Position numbers and translations under genes: made by a program. The notes below the pieces were generated by a model. It ran no database searches. It worked only from the letters and a program-made list of their open reading frames with translations, and was not told where the DNA came from. Below, piece after piece: positions 53,501-63,308 of a stretch of DNA of 64,000 nucleotides (position 1 is its first letter; each line of letters opens with the position of its first letter). The stretch is from NCBI RefSeq assembly GCF_042477335.2, contig NC_091251.1, positions 31,140,501 to 31,204,500 on the forward strand, read 5' to 3'. This stretch comes from Ovis canadensis. Its lineage: Eukaryota; Chordata; Mammalia; Artiodactyla; Bovidae.

Positions 53501-56500
53501 TTGAACTCATGGAAACAGAGTAGATGGGTGGTTTCCAGGGGAAAATGGGTGACAGTGGTCAAAGGGTACAAATTTCCAGTTATAAGATGAATAAGTTCTG
53601 GGAATATAACGTACAGCATGCTGACTATAGTTAACAATACTGTACTGCATATTTAAATGCTGCTAACAGAATAAATCTCAAATGTTGTCAACAGCAAAAA
53701 TAAATAAAAGAAAGAAGCAACTATATGAAGTAATGAATGTTAACTAATCTCATTATGATAATCATTTCATAACATATACATATATCAAATCATCACACTG
53801 TACACCTTAAACTTACACAATGTTATATGTCTATTAAATCTCACTATATACACTGGGGGGCTTCCCTGGTGGCTCAGATGGTAAAGAATCCACCTGCAAA
53901 GGGGGAGAACCTGGGTTCGATCCCTGGCTTGGGAAGGTCCCCTGGAGGAGGGCATGGCAACACATTCCAGTATCCTTGCCTGAAGAATCCCAATGGACAG
54001 AGGAGCCTGGTGGGCTATAGTCCACGGGGTTGCAAAGAGTTGGACATGATTGAGTAACTAAGCATATAACACACTGGGAGAAGAAAGAAAAAACCAAAAC
54101 ACATGTATTTAGAGCTCTAAAAGAGTGCACTTAAAAAAATGCAACATATATACACTGCTGTATTTTACATGGATAGCCAACACAGTCTTACTGTTATAGC
54201 ACAGAGAACTCTGCTCAATGTTATGTGGCAGCCTGGATGGGAGGGGAGTTTGGGGGAAAATAGATACATGTATATGCATGGCTGAGTCCCTCTGCTGTTC
54301 ACTTGAAACTATCACAGCAATTGTTAATCAGCTTTACTCCAATATAAAATGAAAAGTCTAAAAAACTGATTTAAAAATAATTCTAGATTGTACAAGATGT
54401 ACAATATAGGGCCCACTGACTTGATAAATTATATTAATTTGGTCACATTTGGTTTCAGCTTCTGTGTTACCCTAAGGTGAGTGTTTTTAGTTTCTTGGGT
54501 AGCCTCTTCAGTCTGTTTTCCTTTCGCTCCCCTTTTTCATTTTGTTCCTATTTTTTCCCCTTAAGATGTATCCTTTTCCACTTCCCATTATGTATTTGTT
54601 TCCATTTTTGTAGAAAAGGTGGAGCTGATAACATTTTTCATCTGAAAGGGCAGTTAAGCTCCATAGTCAGGTAGACCAGTTGAAGTTGAGAGTGATCAGA
54701 CACATTAATTGAGAATAATCAAGTTATACCATGCAGGAGATAGCTGACATACTCAAATATCTAAATCAAACACTGGAAATCATTTGCACCAGCTTGGCAA
54801 ATCACTTTGATGTTGCATTCCACATAAGTTAAGCAAAAAAAAAAAAAAGCTTCTTGACTGTATTTCTGCATGCAATTCTCTCCTGAAACATAAAGAAAAT
54901 ATGCAGTTTTTAAAACAAACTGTGATGGATGTGATGTGATGGATGATGTGTATACTGTACAATAATGTGGGATGGAAGAGTTTGTGGAGCAAGTGAAATG
55001 AACCACCACCACCATACCAAATGCTGGTCTTCATCCAAAAAAAGTGATGTAGTGTATATAGTGGGACTGGAAGGGAGTGCTCTGTATTGAACTCCTTCTA
55101 GAAAACCATTAATTCCAACAAGTACTGCTCCCAATTAGACCAACTAAAGGCAGCACTTCATGAAAAACATCTGGAATCTTTGCTCAAGAAGATAACAAGT
55201 TTTGGCAAGATGGAATTATGAAGTTGCCTGTAAAATGGCAGAAAGTAGTGGAACAAAATGGTAAATGTGTTGTTCAATAAAGTTTTTGCTGAAAATTAAA
55301 GATGTGTCTGTTATTTTTACTTAAAAAACCAAAGAACTTTTTGGCAAACCAAATACCATGTTCATGGACTGGAAGAATTTATATTGTTAGTATCACCACA
55401 CTATCCAAGGCAATCTACAGATTCAATATAATCCCTATCCAAAGAGCTAAGAAATTTTTCACAAAACTAGAACAAATAAGTCTAAAATCTGTATGAAAAC
55501 ATAGAATATTCCAAAAGCCAAACCAATCTTGAGAAAGAAAAACAAAACTGGAAGTATCACATTTCCTAATTTCAAAATTTACTGCAAAGCTACAATGACC
55601 AAAACAGTTTGGTACTGTAAAACAGATATATAGATCAATAGAACAGATATAGAGTACCCAGAAATAAACTCATGCTTATAGTTAATTAATCTACAACAAA
55701 GAAGGCAAGGATATACAAGAGGAAAAGATAGCTTCTTCAATAAATTGTTGGGACAACTGGACAGCTACATGCAGAAGAATAAAACTTTCTCAAACCATAT
55801 ACAAAAATAAATACAAAATGCATTAAAGGCTTAAAAGTAAGACCTGAAACTCCTAGAAGAAAACATAGGCAGTACACTCTTTGACATTGGTGTTAATATT
55901 TTTTTGGATATGTCTCCTCAGGCAAGGGAAACAAAAGCAAAAATAAACAACTGAGACTACATCAAAATAAAAAGCTTTTGTACAGCAAAGGAAGTTATCA
56001 ACAAAATTAAAAGGTAGCCTAATGAATGCAAGAAGATATTTGCAAATTATATATCTAACAAGGAGTTAATATCCAAAATACTCAAAGAACTCATACAATT
56101 CAACTTTAAACAACAAACAACCTAATTAAAAAATGAGCAGAGCACCCACATAGACGTTTTTGCCAAAGACAAAATATAGATGGCCCAAAGACTCAAGAAA
56201 AGATGCAGGACATCACTATCATCAGAGAAATGCAAGTCAAAACTACAGTGAGGTATCACCTCACACCTGTCAGAATGGTTATTATCCAAAAGTGAAAGAG
56301 GAGAGTGAAAAAGTTGGCTTAAAACTCAACATTCAAAAAACGAAGATCATGGCATCCAGTCCCATCACCTCATGGCAAATAGATGGGGAAACAATGGAAA
56401 CAGTGAGAGACTTTATTTTCCTAGGCTCCAAAATCGCTGCAGATGGTGACTGCAGCCATGAAATTAAAAGGTGCTTTCTCCTTGGAAGAAAAGCTATGAC

Positions 56501-59500
56501 CAACCTAGACCAGCGTATTAAAAAGCAGAGACATTACTTTGCTGACAAAGGTCCATCCTAGTCAAAGCTATGGTTTTTCCAGTAGTCATGTATGTATGTG
56601 AGAGTTGGACTATAAAGAAAGCCGAGGGCCAAAGAATTGATGCTTTTGAACTGTGGTGTTGGAGAAGACTCTTGAGAGTCCCTTGGAAATCAAACCAGTC
56701 CCAAGGAAATCAAACCAGTAAATCCTGAAGGAAATCAGTCCTGAATATTCATCAGAAGGACTGATGCTGAAGCTGACTTCAATACTTTGGCCACCTGATG
56801 CGAAGAACTGACTCACTGGAAGAGACCCTGATGCTGGGAAAGATTGAAGGTGAGAGGAGAAGGAGACCACAGAGAATGAGATGGTTGGATGGCATCACCA
56901 ACTCAATGGACATGAGTTTGAGCAAGCTCTGGGAGTTGGTGATGGACAGGAAGCCTGGCATGCTGCAGTCCATGGGATCGCGAAGAGTTGGACACGACTG
57001 AGCAACTAATCTGAATTATACAAAAGAGCTAGTATTAAGCTTTAAATATGAATTTTAAAAAAGGAGATAGAAGAATGAAATGAGACTATTTAACAATCAA
57101 TTTTTAGAATGCAAATGGTAGATCTCACAGCAAAAATTAAAAAAAAAAAAGCATAGAGCGCCACCATCACTCATTCTTGTCTAATATTCCTTACTTTCTA
57201 TTCTTTAAACACTCAACACCCCTGGATCACTCACTCTACTGTTTGTAAATCTTCATCTTCTCTTCTCTCACATATAATCCTACCATGCCAAGATCATACA
57301 ATTCTTATATTTCCTTACTCCATAACTTCTGCCTTTTATTCCACAAACCTAATTTTCAAGTTTCTTAAAAAGCACCCTTGCCAGATATTACTGTGGTTCT
57401 TCCACTCCTATGGAATTCTATCTAAAAGAATTCCCTACATAATCTTTTTTCCTGTTTGTCCATATCTGAGAGAATAACACAATTTCTAGGCTTCAAAAGA
57501 GATGCTCCTTTCACAATACACACAGAAAAGCACAAACACTGTTCTCCTCTTGCCTACTTTGCCGAAGAGGTCCTGGGCCAAATTTTCCTCAGCACGGGTG
57601 CTACATGCTTCCTGCATGAGGATCTTCAAGTCCTGCCTCTCGCCTATACCATCATGATCTCTGAAAGAGGGTTCTGGAGGAATAGAAAGAGCCAGGGTCT
57701 TCTGGTTGTGGTGTTATCTAACCATGATACTAAACATTCTTATCACAAGAAAAAAATTGTTAACTATATGCGGTGACAAAGCTTCGCTAAACTTACTGTG
57801 ATAATCACTTCACAATATATATTATTACATATATCAAATCATTATGTGCTACATCTAAAACTAATACAATGTTATATAGCAATTATATATAAAAAAAAAA
57901 TTAACACTACAAAAATACCTTCTGGTCAGTACCAGAAACAGTAAGAACAGTTCTATATTCTCAGAAAATCTTCATTCTGTGGATCTAACTCTTATTACGT
58001 CAAGTCACCTGAATGTGAAGAGTAGACTCAGACACTGTGCAGTAACATAAGGAAATGATAGGAACACTTGCCAGAGGCAAGTCCACGCCTGAATATCTTT
58101 TTCCTTCGGAGCTCTTCAAAGCTGCCACATTTCAATTGATTCTTAACTTTTCAATTATTAACACTTAACTTTTGGAAGGGCATTTCTTGCTTCTCTTGGT
58201 GTAGTCAATTGCAAAGTTTATCCCTGTAGATCCACCCTGATATACAGAATTGCAGGTATACCAATTTCTAACAGAGACACGCAGGTAAGTTCTTCAGAAA
58301 GCCTAGATGATGCAAAATTCACAAGCACTGCCAACTACTATGAGTGCAGCAAGAAAACCCTGAAGATTTAAGAGCAACTTTAAAATTCCAAAATAAGTAC
58401 ATAAAATAGCAACTGATACTATTTTAAAAAACTAGAATGTCTTTTTTTAAATGCCTTTTTTAGAACTCTTATTAAACTAGACCCATTATGAAGAATGTAC
58501 TCTACAGTTAAAAGTTTTAGAAGTGATACATATTATATCCCAAACTTTGTTTGGCTGTGAAAACTTCTGTAACATCTTTCAACAGGATAATTTCTGACGT
58601 GGTTTGACAGATTAGTAAATGTTATTTCAAATTCTGTTCTTCATATTAGCGTAAATAATATTAAATCAATATTTATGCTTAGAATTATAAATAAGTTACA
58701 AAAACACCTAATTTGTTATATAAGACATAACTGGATAGACTGTGAGCACATCATATTCTGAAATCCTAGTATGGGAACAGCCTAGCTTATACTACACAAA
58801 TCTAATTACATGGAAAGGACATGGTAGCAGAAAACATTTCAAAATGGAATGATCAGGATTCAATCTATTTTAGTGAAGGCACATATGATTATCTACAAGT
58901 CTCCTAACTGATAAAGGCTGCTAGTCTTGCCCATCTCTAATCCTTTCTTCTTTAAAATGCTACAGTTGTTTTTCAAAAAGAATTGATGGTAACGTTCCCC
59001 TACTTCAAAAGCTTTCCATAGCTTCCAGGGCTTCAAAATCGGAGAATTCAAAATTTTTAATGCTGCAAATCTGGTTTCAGTCTAACTTTCCAAATTCTTC
59101 TGCCACATCCACACAACCTGCCCAGCTCTAGCTATACAAGGTAGTCATTGTCTGTTTCGTGCTTCTCTGCCTCTGGAATTGTCATTCCCCTTTCTTCTCT
59201 CCATTTGTTAAATTATTTCTCATTTTTCAACACCCAACCCAAATGACTTTTCACATTAGCAATAACATACAAATTCACTTCATTCCACTTAAGAAAAGTC
59301 ACTACTGTATTTAATTACAGAATACCAACTTTTCCACCTATGAAGACATGAATACTACTGACTTTGATTAGTTTATTTATAGTGAATATTCTGGAGAAGG
59401 CAATGGCACCCCACTCCAGTACTCTTGCCTGGAAAATCCCATGGATGGAGGAGCCTGGTAGGCTGCAGTCCATGGGATTGTGAAGAGTCAGACAGGACTG

Positions 59501-62500
59501 AGTGACTTTACTTTCACTTTTTACTTTCATGCACTGGAGAAGGAAATGGCAACCCACTCCAGTGCCTGGAGAAGCCCAAGGACAGCAGAGCCTGGTGGGC
59601 TGCCATCTATGGGGTCGCACACAAAGTCGGACACGACTGAAGTGACTTAGCAGCAGCAGCAGCAGTGAATATTCTAAAAATCACTCTCTCTCCTAGATTC
59701 AGTTCTCAGATTCAATCCCGCAGTTGCTTAATGAATACCGAATACATACAGACATAGTCTTGATCTAAGTCTGGGCCCAACACCTGTTCTACAGCTAGAT
59801 GCATATGCAATAGGATGCATATATGCAAGTGGGAGTTCTCCTCATGTTCCAAAATTGTACCTAAGGTCAAAAGCTGAGGATAATTAAATACCCCTTCTTA
59901 TAGTTTTAAGGAGCCAACAATAACTGGCACCAGCTTCTCCTCTTAGGGCTTACTGAGAGTTCCATTTTCTTTAAACCAACACTGTCATCAATATTCTAAC
60001 ACCTTTCCTTCCATACGTATCTAAAAAGGCTTTAAAAACAAAAGAGGGGTTATTGGACTTTGAAAGGAACATAACGTTTATGAAAGGAGGATATTCTCTC
60101 TCCTCTTATAGCAAAAAAGCAGTGTCATAACTAATCGAAAAGGTAAGAATCCAAGTTTGAAGTCATCTGAAAGAAAGGCAGAGTGGTATTTCATCCCCTG
60201 TTTGGGGGTCTGTATAGGCAAAAGACTGACTGACTTACAACTCTATAATATGCTTAGGGGAAAAGAGAAGCAGGGAGAGAATGTGTGGAAAGTGTCACAC
60301 AGCAAGGTAGGCAAGACTATCACCCATCTTAAGTTCTTGGGAACCAAGAGGTATGAAAAATATAACCTTTTCCCCAGTGCACCTGCAGGCCCTAGAACTG
60401 GCCATGAGAGGCAGATCTGATTGGGTAAGGTCTTGAGGCAAAAAAAAAAAAAAAGACACACATATCAGAGACACATGGTATGAATGCCATCAATCAGAAG
60501 ATGTAACCAAATCTTGCAAGGGATTGCCAATGCCTATGGAAACAGGACAGACTTCAGCTCACTGTCAGCACAGTCAGCACATCTTCATTTAGCCCGTCTA
60601 CAATGAACTTGAATAGTAGTACTGAACAACCAAGAAGACTCAATACTTGGCACATCATGTAGAATTCTGCCTCTCCTATCACTCCTCCCAGTTTCAACAC
60701 CAGAGGAAAAAAACAGCACAGGAAAGAGGGAAGGCGGAAGTGTGTGACCTAAAGTTCTCAGACCCAGATTAAGGTCTATTCTATCCTGGGAAAAAGTGAT
60801 AGGAGTACTGGATCAAGCCTGTGACTGACGCTGTAATATGAAGAGAACTTAGTCTTAAAACGGGGGCAGCCCACTCCAGCACTCTTGCCTGGAGAATCCC
60901 ATGGACAGAGGAGCCCGGTAGGCTACAGTCCATGGGGTCGCAAAGAGTCAGACACGATGGAGTGACTTCACTAGTCTTGAATAATAGACTGAGACTAGAA
61001 TATCTTAAAATTACAGAAAAAGTGTCAAGACGTGTTAAGGTACTTGATATATCCAGTAGGAAAGGGGATTTTTAATAAGGCAGAGTTGCAAGGCAGTTAG
61101 TTACTAGATAAAAAGCAAAACTGATTTATATTTATATCCCAGCAAATTGAGATCTTCAACAAACTGGTTTCACAAAGATGGAGTCTCTGAAATTGGTTTC
61201 CATATATACTGGTATTCCATCTCTTCATTCTTTTGTTGCATGTGTGAAATTTTGGTATGAGCTCTACTATACTATTACTACTTAAGTCTAGAACCAGTCA
61301 ATCAACAGGCTCACTACTACTTGCAGCTCTGTCTAAAAAATACTAAGTAGATAAGAAGTCATACTTCTACCTCTAGGAAGACAACAAAGTCACAGATAAG
61401 AATGGGTAAATAAGCATTTTAGAAATGGAGGATGATGAAAACAGTAATAGGTTTTCCAAGTAGTAAGGGAGGAGACTGATGAGAACACAGCTCATAGAGC
61501 AGAAATTTGACACCTCATTGCTTTCAATGTTCACCTTTCAATAATCACACCAAAGAAGAAATCCACAAAGAGGTTTATCTGACAAAGAGGAAAAACCAGA
61601 ATATTATAAATGGACATTGTTCAAAAGCATGATACAGAGGAAAGAAAAAAAAGATTCTAGAGAAAGAGAAAAGCACGTGAAGGCTGAACAGGAAGTGGGA
61701 CCTGAATTGGGGCTGCACATGGAGGGGGGACAGGCATGGATGGCAGACAGAGCAGAACAACCGCTGGATGCATGAGAGACAATAATGCAGAGTGGCTGTG
61801 ACACATTACAATATTAATACATACCGAGACTGAATTGCGGGTAATGCTCATAAATCTAACTGCAATTAGTACAGGTTTCTGGATTAGGAGGGACATGAAA
61901 AGGAAAGCAGAAGGTTAGAAGGTACATGTCATCGCCCCGTTAAAGAGGTTTAATCTCTCAATGGAATGAATATATCCATCTTCTGCAGCATCAGCAAAAA
62001 AGCATGGCTTGTCTACCTGCTGTGAAAAGTAGATTTATAGTAAAAAGTCTCTTCCTTTCTTCCCTGGATGGGTACTGTTAACTTGGATCTCTCAGAACTG
62101 AGTTCTTAAAATTTCATACTACAAAAAGGGTTTCACTTTTAAATGGGGTTTCTGTTTTCATTTGCTGGGGAGAAAATTTAGAATGTGTTTTGTGATGAGC
62201 TTTATTGAATACCTTTACTGGCTGGAAAAATTGTGTTTATGTTTGTTTTTAGAGAACACCCTTCACTAACTTAATCAACAGACATTTGTTGGGCACTTGT
62301 CCTGTGCCAGGCAGTTTAACAGTAAAGGAAGAAACAGAGTTATTTTAATGCTAATCTAAGGATAAACTATGAAGATAGTGGAAGTATTGCTGGGCCCCTG
62401 CAAAAGCATGGGCTTGATGATGGGGAAGCTTGCTTCTCTTTAGAGATTTACTGGGGATCTGAATGGGTGTTCACTAACACAGTTTTGTTTTACAAGTCAG

Positions 62501-63308
62501 GGGAAGGGTAGTAAATGGGCAATAATTAAACTTAAATGCAGCAGTAAGTTTCCAGTTACCTAGACCCTATTGATTATGGATCAGTGTGAAGTAGAGTTAT
62601 TTACAAATAGGTCACTGGTTACAAAGGAAGATATTAAACAGCAAAGTGGCCAAACGGAAGAAATTAATTATCATTTTTGTATGGCTTTTCTTCAAAATCT
62701 AGCAAATCTTTATTTGATAATAGCAGATCCATAATGGAATTCTGTAACGTTATGAAACATATTCTTGTAAGTGATTAAGTTGTCTACATCCCCGAAGTAC
62801 TGGCAGGACCACCAAAAGTGACATGGTTAAGGATGGGATCAGACGGTAGAAGGAAGTAGAGCCAAAAGTTAGGGTGGGTCAAGTTTTCATAGAAAGAACA
62901 GGAAAAGAAAACAGCGCAACTTATTAAACCACCAACATTTTATCCAAATACTTGATTTATAAAATTCTTCACATTTAATTGAATATATTCTATATATAAA
63001 ACCAAAAACAGCTAAAAGATCAAACATGAGGCATAACGTCATACCCTGAGATAAGGTGATTTTTTTTTCACTTGCTCCATGTGAAAAAGATTTGGAGATA
63101 ATCTCTCTCCACACTTCATAATGTGCCCTGAAAATCCAAGGAAGTCTCCCACTTTCCCCTGTGATTCTATGTCCTGCATCTTACCATTGATCTACGAATC
63201 AGTGATAGCCTGGTTTTTGCTTTATTCTCAGCAAATTCCAGGCTACTAATGTCTTTGAGACGAGCCTTATATTTATTCATTTGTTCCACAACAATCAGCT
63301 CCACACAG
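36319..63308 (-). CDS. MYO9A: MYO9A 3' part, unconventional myosin-IXa (last four coding exons)
   Basis: Class IX single-headed myosin with a C-terminal RhoGAP domain that inactivates Rho and shapes the actin cytoskeleton in epithelia and neurons. Only the C-terminal ~310 residues lie here. Exons in transcript order are 63308-63185, 40707-40505, 37601-37459 and 36782-36319. All junctions are GT/AG and phases are continuous. The segment starts at the end of the RhoGAP region, continues through basic [17 protein letters not shown] and an acidic/coiled-coil stretch ([12 protein letters not shown]...[13 protein letters not shown]), and ends ...NNEFMV. It matches the human C-terminus closely from memory. 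The motor, IQ motifs and C1 domain must lie beyond the window. The gene is convergent with NR2E3, as in other mammals. Confidence 0.96.
37459..37601 (-). CDS. MYO9A: MYO9A penultimate exon
   Basis: Encodes [27 protein letters not shown]... to ...ISEKS, an acidic serine-rich stretch with many possible phosphorylation sites following the coiled coil. The acceptor is TCTTACAG and the donor is GTAAAT. It is 143 nt. Confidence 0.95.
37760..37979 (+). repeat. BovB 3' end in MYO9A intron
   Basis: AGAGCCAATTCATTGGAAAAGACCC...GATGGTTGGATGG...GTCGCAAAGAGCTGAACATG, antisense to MYO9A. Confidence 0.88.
38451..38464. repeat. Target-site duplication, left copy
   Basis: CCCTGAAGTCTTTG at 38451-38464, identical to 39139-39152. 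The pair flanks the retrocopy. Confidence 0.93.
38465..39138 (-). pseudogene. Processed retrocopy (3' UTR fragment) of an unidentified mRNA
   Basis: On the - strand this 674-bp insert ends with AATAAA (38518-38513), 12 bases, then A36 (T run at 38465-38500). It is flanked by identical 14-bp copies of CCCTGAAGTCTTTG. These are the marks of L1-driven reverse transcription of a polyadenylated transcript. The body contains no long open frame and reads as 3' UTR, including an internal poly(T) on the - strand and a second AATAAA near 38910. I do not recognise the parent gene. It lies in a MYO9A intron, in the same orientation as MYO9A. Confidence 0.88.
39139..39152. repeat. Target-site duplication, right copy
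   Basis: CCCTGAAGTCTTTG, identical to 38451-38464. Confidence 0.93.
39153..40504. other. MYO9A intron, unique sequence
   Basis: No repeat or exon recognised; the frame at 39845-40138 shows no protein signature. Confidence 0.5.
40505..40707 (-). CDS. MYO9A: MYO9A exon (basic linker and coiled coil)
   Basis: Encodes [11 protein letters not shown]..., then a Ser/Pro stretch, then an acidic [14 protein letters not shown] and the glutamine-rich coiled coil [20 protein letters not shown]. The acceptor is CTTTGCAG and the donor is GTGAGT. It is 203 nt and leaves two bases of a lysine codon completed by the next exon. Confidence 0.95.
40970..41230 (-). repeat. L1 3' UTR fragment
   Basis: TTTTTTGACTAAGGTACAGTTG...TGTACAATGAAGTGAATCAGC...CTATAAAGCAAC, an antisense L1 3' end. 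Confidence 0.7.
41300..41575 (+). repeat. L1 3' UTR fragment
   Basis: GGGATGTGGGGGAGGGATAAATTGGGAG...CTACTGTGCAGCACAGGC...AATCAAGTATACTCCAATAAAAC, a sense L1 3' end. With the piece at 40970-41230 it forms a head-to-head pair of L1 tails. Confidence 0.75.
42090..42307. mobile_element. hAT-type DNA transposon fossil (non-autonomous)
   Basis: 218 bp with inverted ends CAGGAGTCAGCAAA and TTGCCAAGCCCTG. The internal TTTTGTAAATGAAGTTTTATTG and GCACTGATAGTTGCAAC blocks are typical of an ancient mammalian hAT MITE. No transposase is present. Confidence 0.7.
42541..44270 (+). repeat. Very old L1/HAL1-like remnants
   Basis: A-rich + strand with scattered L1-like blocks (TTCAGACATACTAAGA, CTGCCACCAGCAGATCTGCACTAAA). 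Boundaries are uncertain. A mariner MITE is embedded at 43022-43107. Confidence 0.45.
43022..43107. mobile_element. Mariner-derived MITE
   Basis: About 86 bp, almost wholly palindromic. The left end is TGGGTTGGCCAAAACGTTCA; the right end GCGAACTTTTTGGCCAGTCC reads back as GGACTGGCCAAAAAGTTCGC. The same terminal sequence is found at the end of the transposase fossil at 54731-55355. Confidence 0.85.
44281..44765 (+). repeat. L1 3' end
   Basis: AGCAAGATGGATGGACCTAGAG...GAAATAAGTCAGAAAGAG...CAACTATACTTGAATAAAATT and an A-rich tail. Confidence 0.85.
44766..47690 (+). repeat. Old L1 ORF2/3' UTR remnants split by BovB
   Basis: L1 ORF2-like blocks (45660-46330, for example TATGGCAATATATACAGAGCC) continue after the BovB insertion (46921-47690, for example CAGTAATTGCACTCCTG, TTGACCTGAGGGTGGTACATGG). 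An (AT)n tract lies at 47070-47098. Confidence 0.6.
46341..46920 (+). mobile_element. BovB 3' fragment with target duplication
   Basis: Codes in one frame (46408-46701) for [16 protein letters not shown]...[17 protein letters not shown], then GTCGCAAAGAGTTGG and a CTGAA repeat tail. CTAATGATA occurs before it (46332-46340) and after it (46920-46928), marking the insertion into L1. Confidence 0.9.
47691..47919. other. Unassigned intronic segment
   Basis: Lies between two L1 pieces. An open frame from 47821 runs into L1 ORF2; its first ~33 codons have no match I recognise. A stop sits just upstream and no splice sites frame it. Confidence 0.4.
47920..49716 (+). mobile_element. L1 3' half (ruminant type), split by Bov-tA
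   Basis: The ORF2 C-terminal part reads [34 protein letters not shown] and [15 protein letters not shown], then YYLAIKK near 49230. The 3' UTR and A run end at 49716. Stops and frame breaks occur, for example near 48204. A SINE interrupts it at 48668-48793. Confidence 0.9.
48668..48793 (-). repeat. Bov-A/Bov-tA SINE nested in L1
   Basis: TTTGTTGCTCAGTTGTGTCC...CCAGGCTCCTCTGTCC. The direct repeat GATGGCTAA at 48659-48667 and 48794-48802 is a 9-bp perfect target duplication. Confidence 0.9.
49717..50497. other. MYO9A intron, no feature seen
   Basis: AT-rich unique sequence. Confidence 0.5.
50508..52760 (+). mobile_element. BovB (RTE) LINE, 5'-truncated, with perfect target duplication
   Basis: It starts inside the endonuclease C-terminus (NSDFELLITKF-like region, then [18 protein letters not shown]) and runs through the linker and RT to the CTGAA repeat tail. 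RT motifs include [27 protein letters not shown] and YADD at 51977-51988. Damage: a TAA at 51184-51186 and frame breaks near 51580 and 51930. ATGATAAAAA flanks it at 50498-50507 and 52761-52770. It lies antisense to MYO9A in its large intron. Confidence 0.95.
52771..53504. other. MYO9A intron, no feature seen
   Basis: AT-rich unique sequence. Confidence 0.5.
53505..53852 (+). repeat. Old L1 3' end
   Basis: GGTTTCCAGGGGAAAATGGG...GGGTACAAATTTCCAGTTATAAG...CACACTGTACACCTTAAAC, the same L1 family as 3000-3380. Confidence 0.75.
53859..54063 (+). repeat. Bov-tA SINE
   Basis: Sense copy with a good A box (TGGCTCAGATGG) and B box (GGGTTCGATCCC, near 53913-53924), ending TTGGACATGATTGAGTAAC. The short repeat ACACTGGG flanks it. 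Confidence 0.92.
54140..54365 (+). repeat. L1 3' UTR fragment
   Basis: GCAACATATATACACTGCTG...GCACAGAGAACTCTGCTCAATG...CAGCTTTACTCCAATATAAAATG. Confidence 0.75.
54366..54730. other. MYO9A intron, unassigned
   Basis: No repeat or exon recognised; possibly the decayed start of the mariner copy near its end. Confidence 0.4.
54731..55355 (+). pseudogene. Mariner transposase fossil with internal deletion
   Basis: The + strand reads through shifting frames as a mariner (cecropia-like) transposase. It has an N-terminal-half MQEIADILK-like helix, then [11 protein letters not shown], a run resembling [25 protein letters not shown]-like codons, and [17 protein letters not shown] at the C-terminus (about 55210-55260). 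The stretch that should hold the HQDNARPH aspartate is deleted after the LKAALHEKH-like codons. It has many stops. The right terminal repeat AAGAACTTTTTGGCAAACC ends at 55355; no left repeat is seen. Confidence 0.78.
55356..56290 (+). repeat. L1 ORF2 3' part, decayed
   Basis: CATGTTCATGGACTGGAAGAATTTATATTG through CAAAACTACAGTGAGGTATCACCTCACACC. Stops are frequent; an older copy than the L1 at 47920. Confidence 0.8.
56293..57008 (+). mobile_element. BovB 3' fragment
   Basis: The frame at 56293-56561 includes [20 protein letters not shown] and [18 protein letters not shown] local tandem duplication of CCAAGGAAATCAAACCAGT-like sequence lies at 56681-56719. It ends GTTGGACACGACTGAGC. Confidence 0.9.
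57009..59380. other. MYO9A intron, mostly unique
   Basis: One L1 3' end at 57762-57902 (GCTACATCTAAAACTAATACAATG, A-rich tail). An A12 run is near 57139. A 106-codon open frame at 57456-57776 has no recognisable domain. Confidence 0.5.
59393..59663 (+). repeat. Bov-A2 SINE with perfect 12-bp target duplication
   Basis: Complete dimer GGAGAAGGCAATGGCACCCC to GTGACTTAGCAGCAGCAGC. AGTGAATATTCT is repeated at 59381-59392 and 59664-59675. Oriented antisense to MYO9A. Confidence 0.95.
59676..60862. other. MYO9A intron, no feature seen
   Basis: Unique sequence with an A16 run at 60440-60455. Confidence 0.45.
60863..60971 (+). repeat. Bov-A SINE monomer
   Basis: GGGGGCAGCCCACTCCAGCAC...GGAGAATCCCATGGACAG...GTCGCAAAGAGTCAGACACG. 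Confidence 0.9.
60972..63184. other. MYO9A intron, mostly unique
   Basis: An antisense MIR fragment lies at about 62271-62330 (ACATTTGTTGGGCACTTGTCCTGTGCCAGG). Nothing else recognised. Confidence 0.5.
63185..63308 (-). CDS. MYO9A: MYO9A exon (post-RhoGAP)
   Basis: Encodes [19 protein letters not shown]... to ...[10 protein letters not shown], a helical segment directly after the RhoGAP core. The acceptor on the - strand is TTTGTTTCAG and the donor is GTAAGA (+ strand 63184-63179). The exon is 124 nt, its first base completes a split codon, and it ends in phase 0. Confidence 0.95.

Noticed and set aside
46340-57008. Impression of a dispersed multi-exon reverse-transcriptase gene
   Set aside because: The pieces are independent BovB and L1 insertions, each with its own truncation point and, in two cases, its own target duplication.
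57456-57776. 106-codon open frame in a MYO9A intron
   Set aside because: No recognisable domain and no splice signals in a useful arrangement; treated as chance.
61575-61896. Cys/Phe-rich - strand open frames
   Set aside because: Overlapping frames in all phases over unique intron DNA, no family match.
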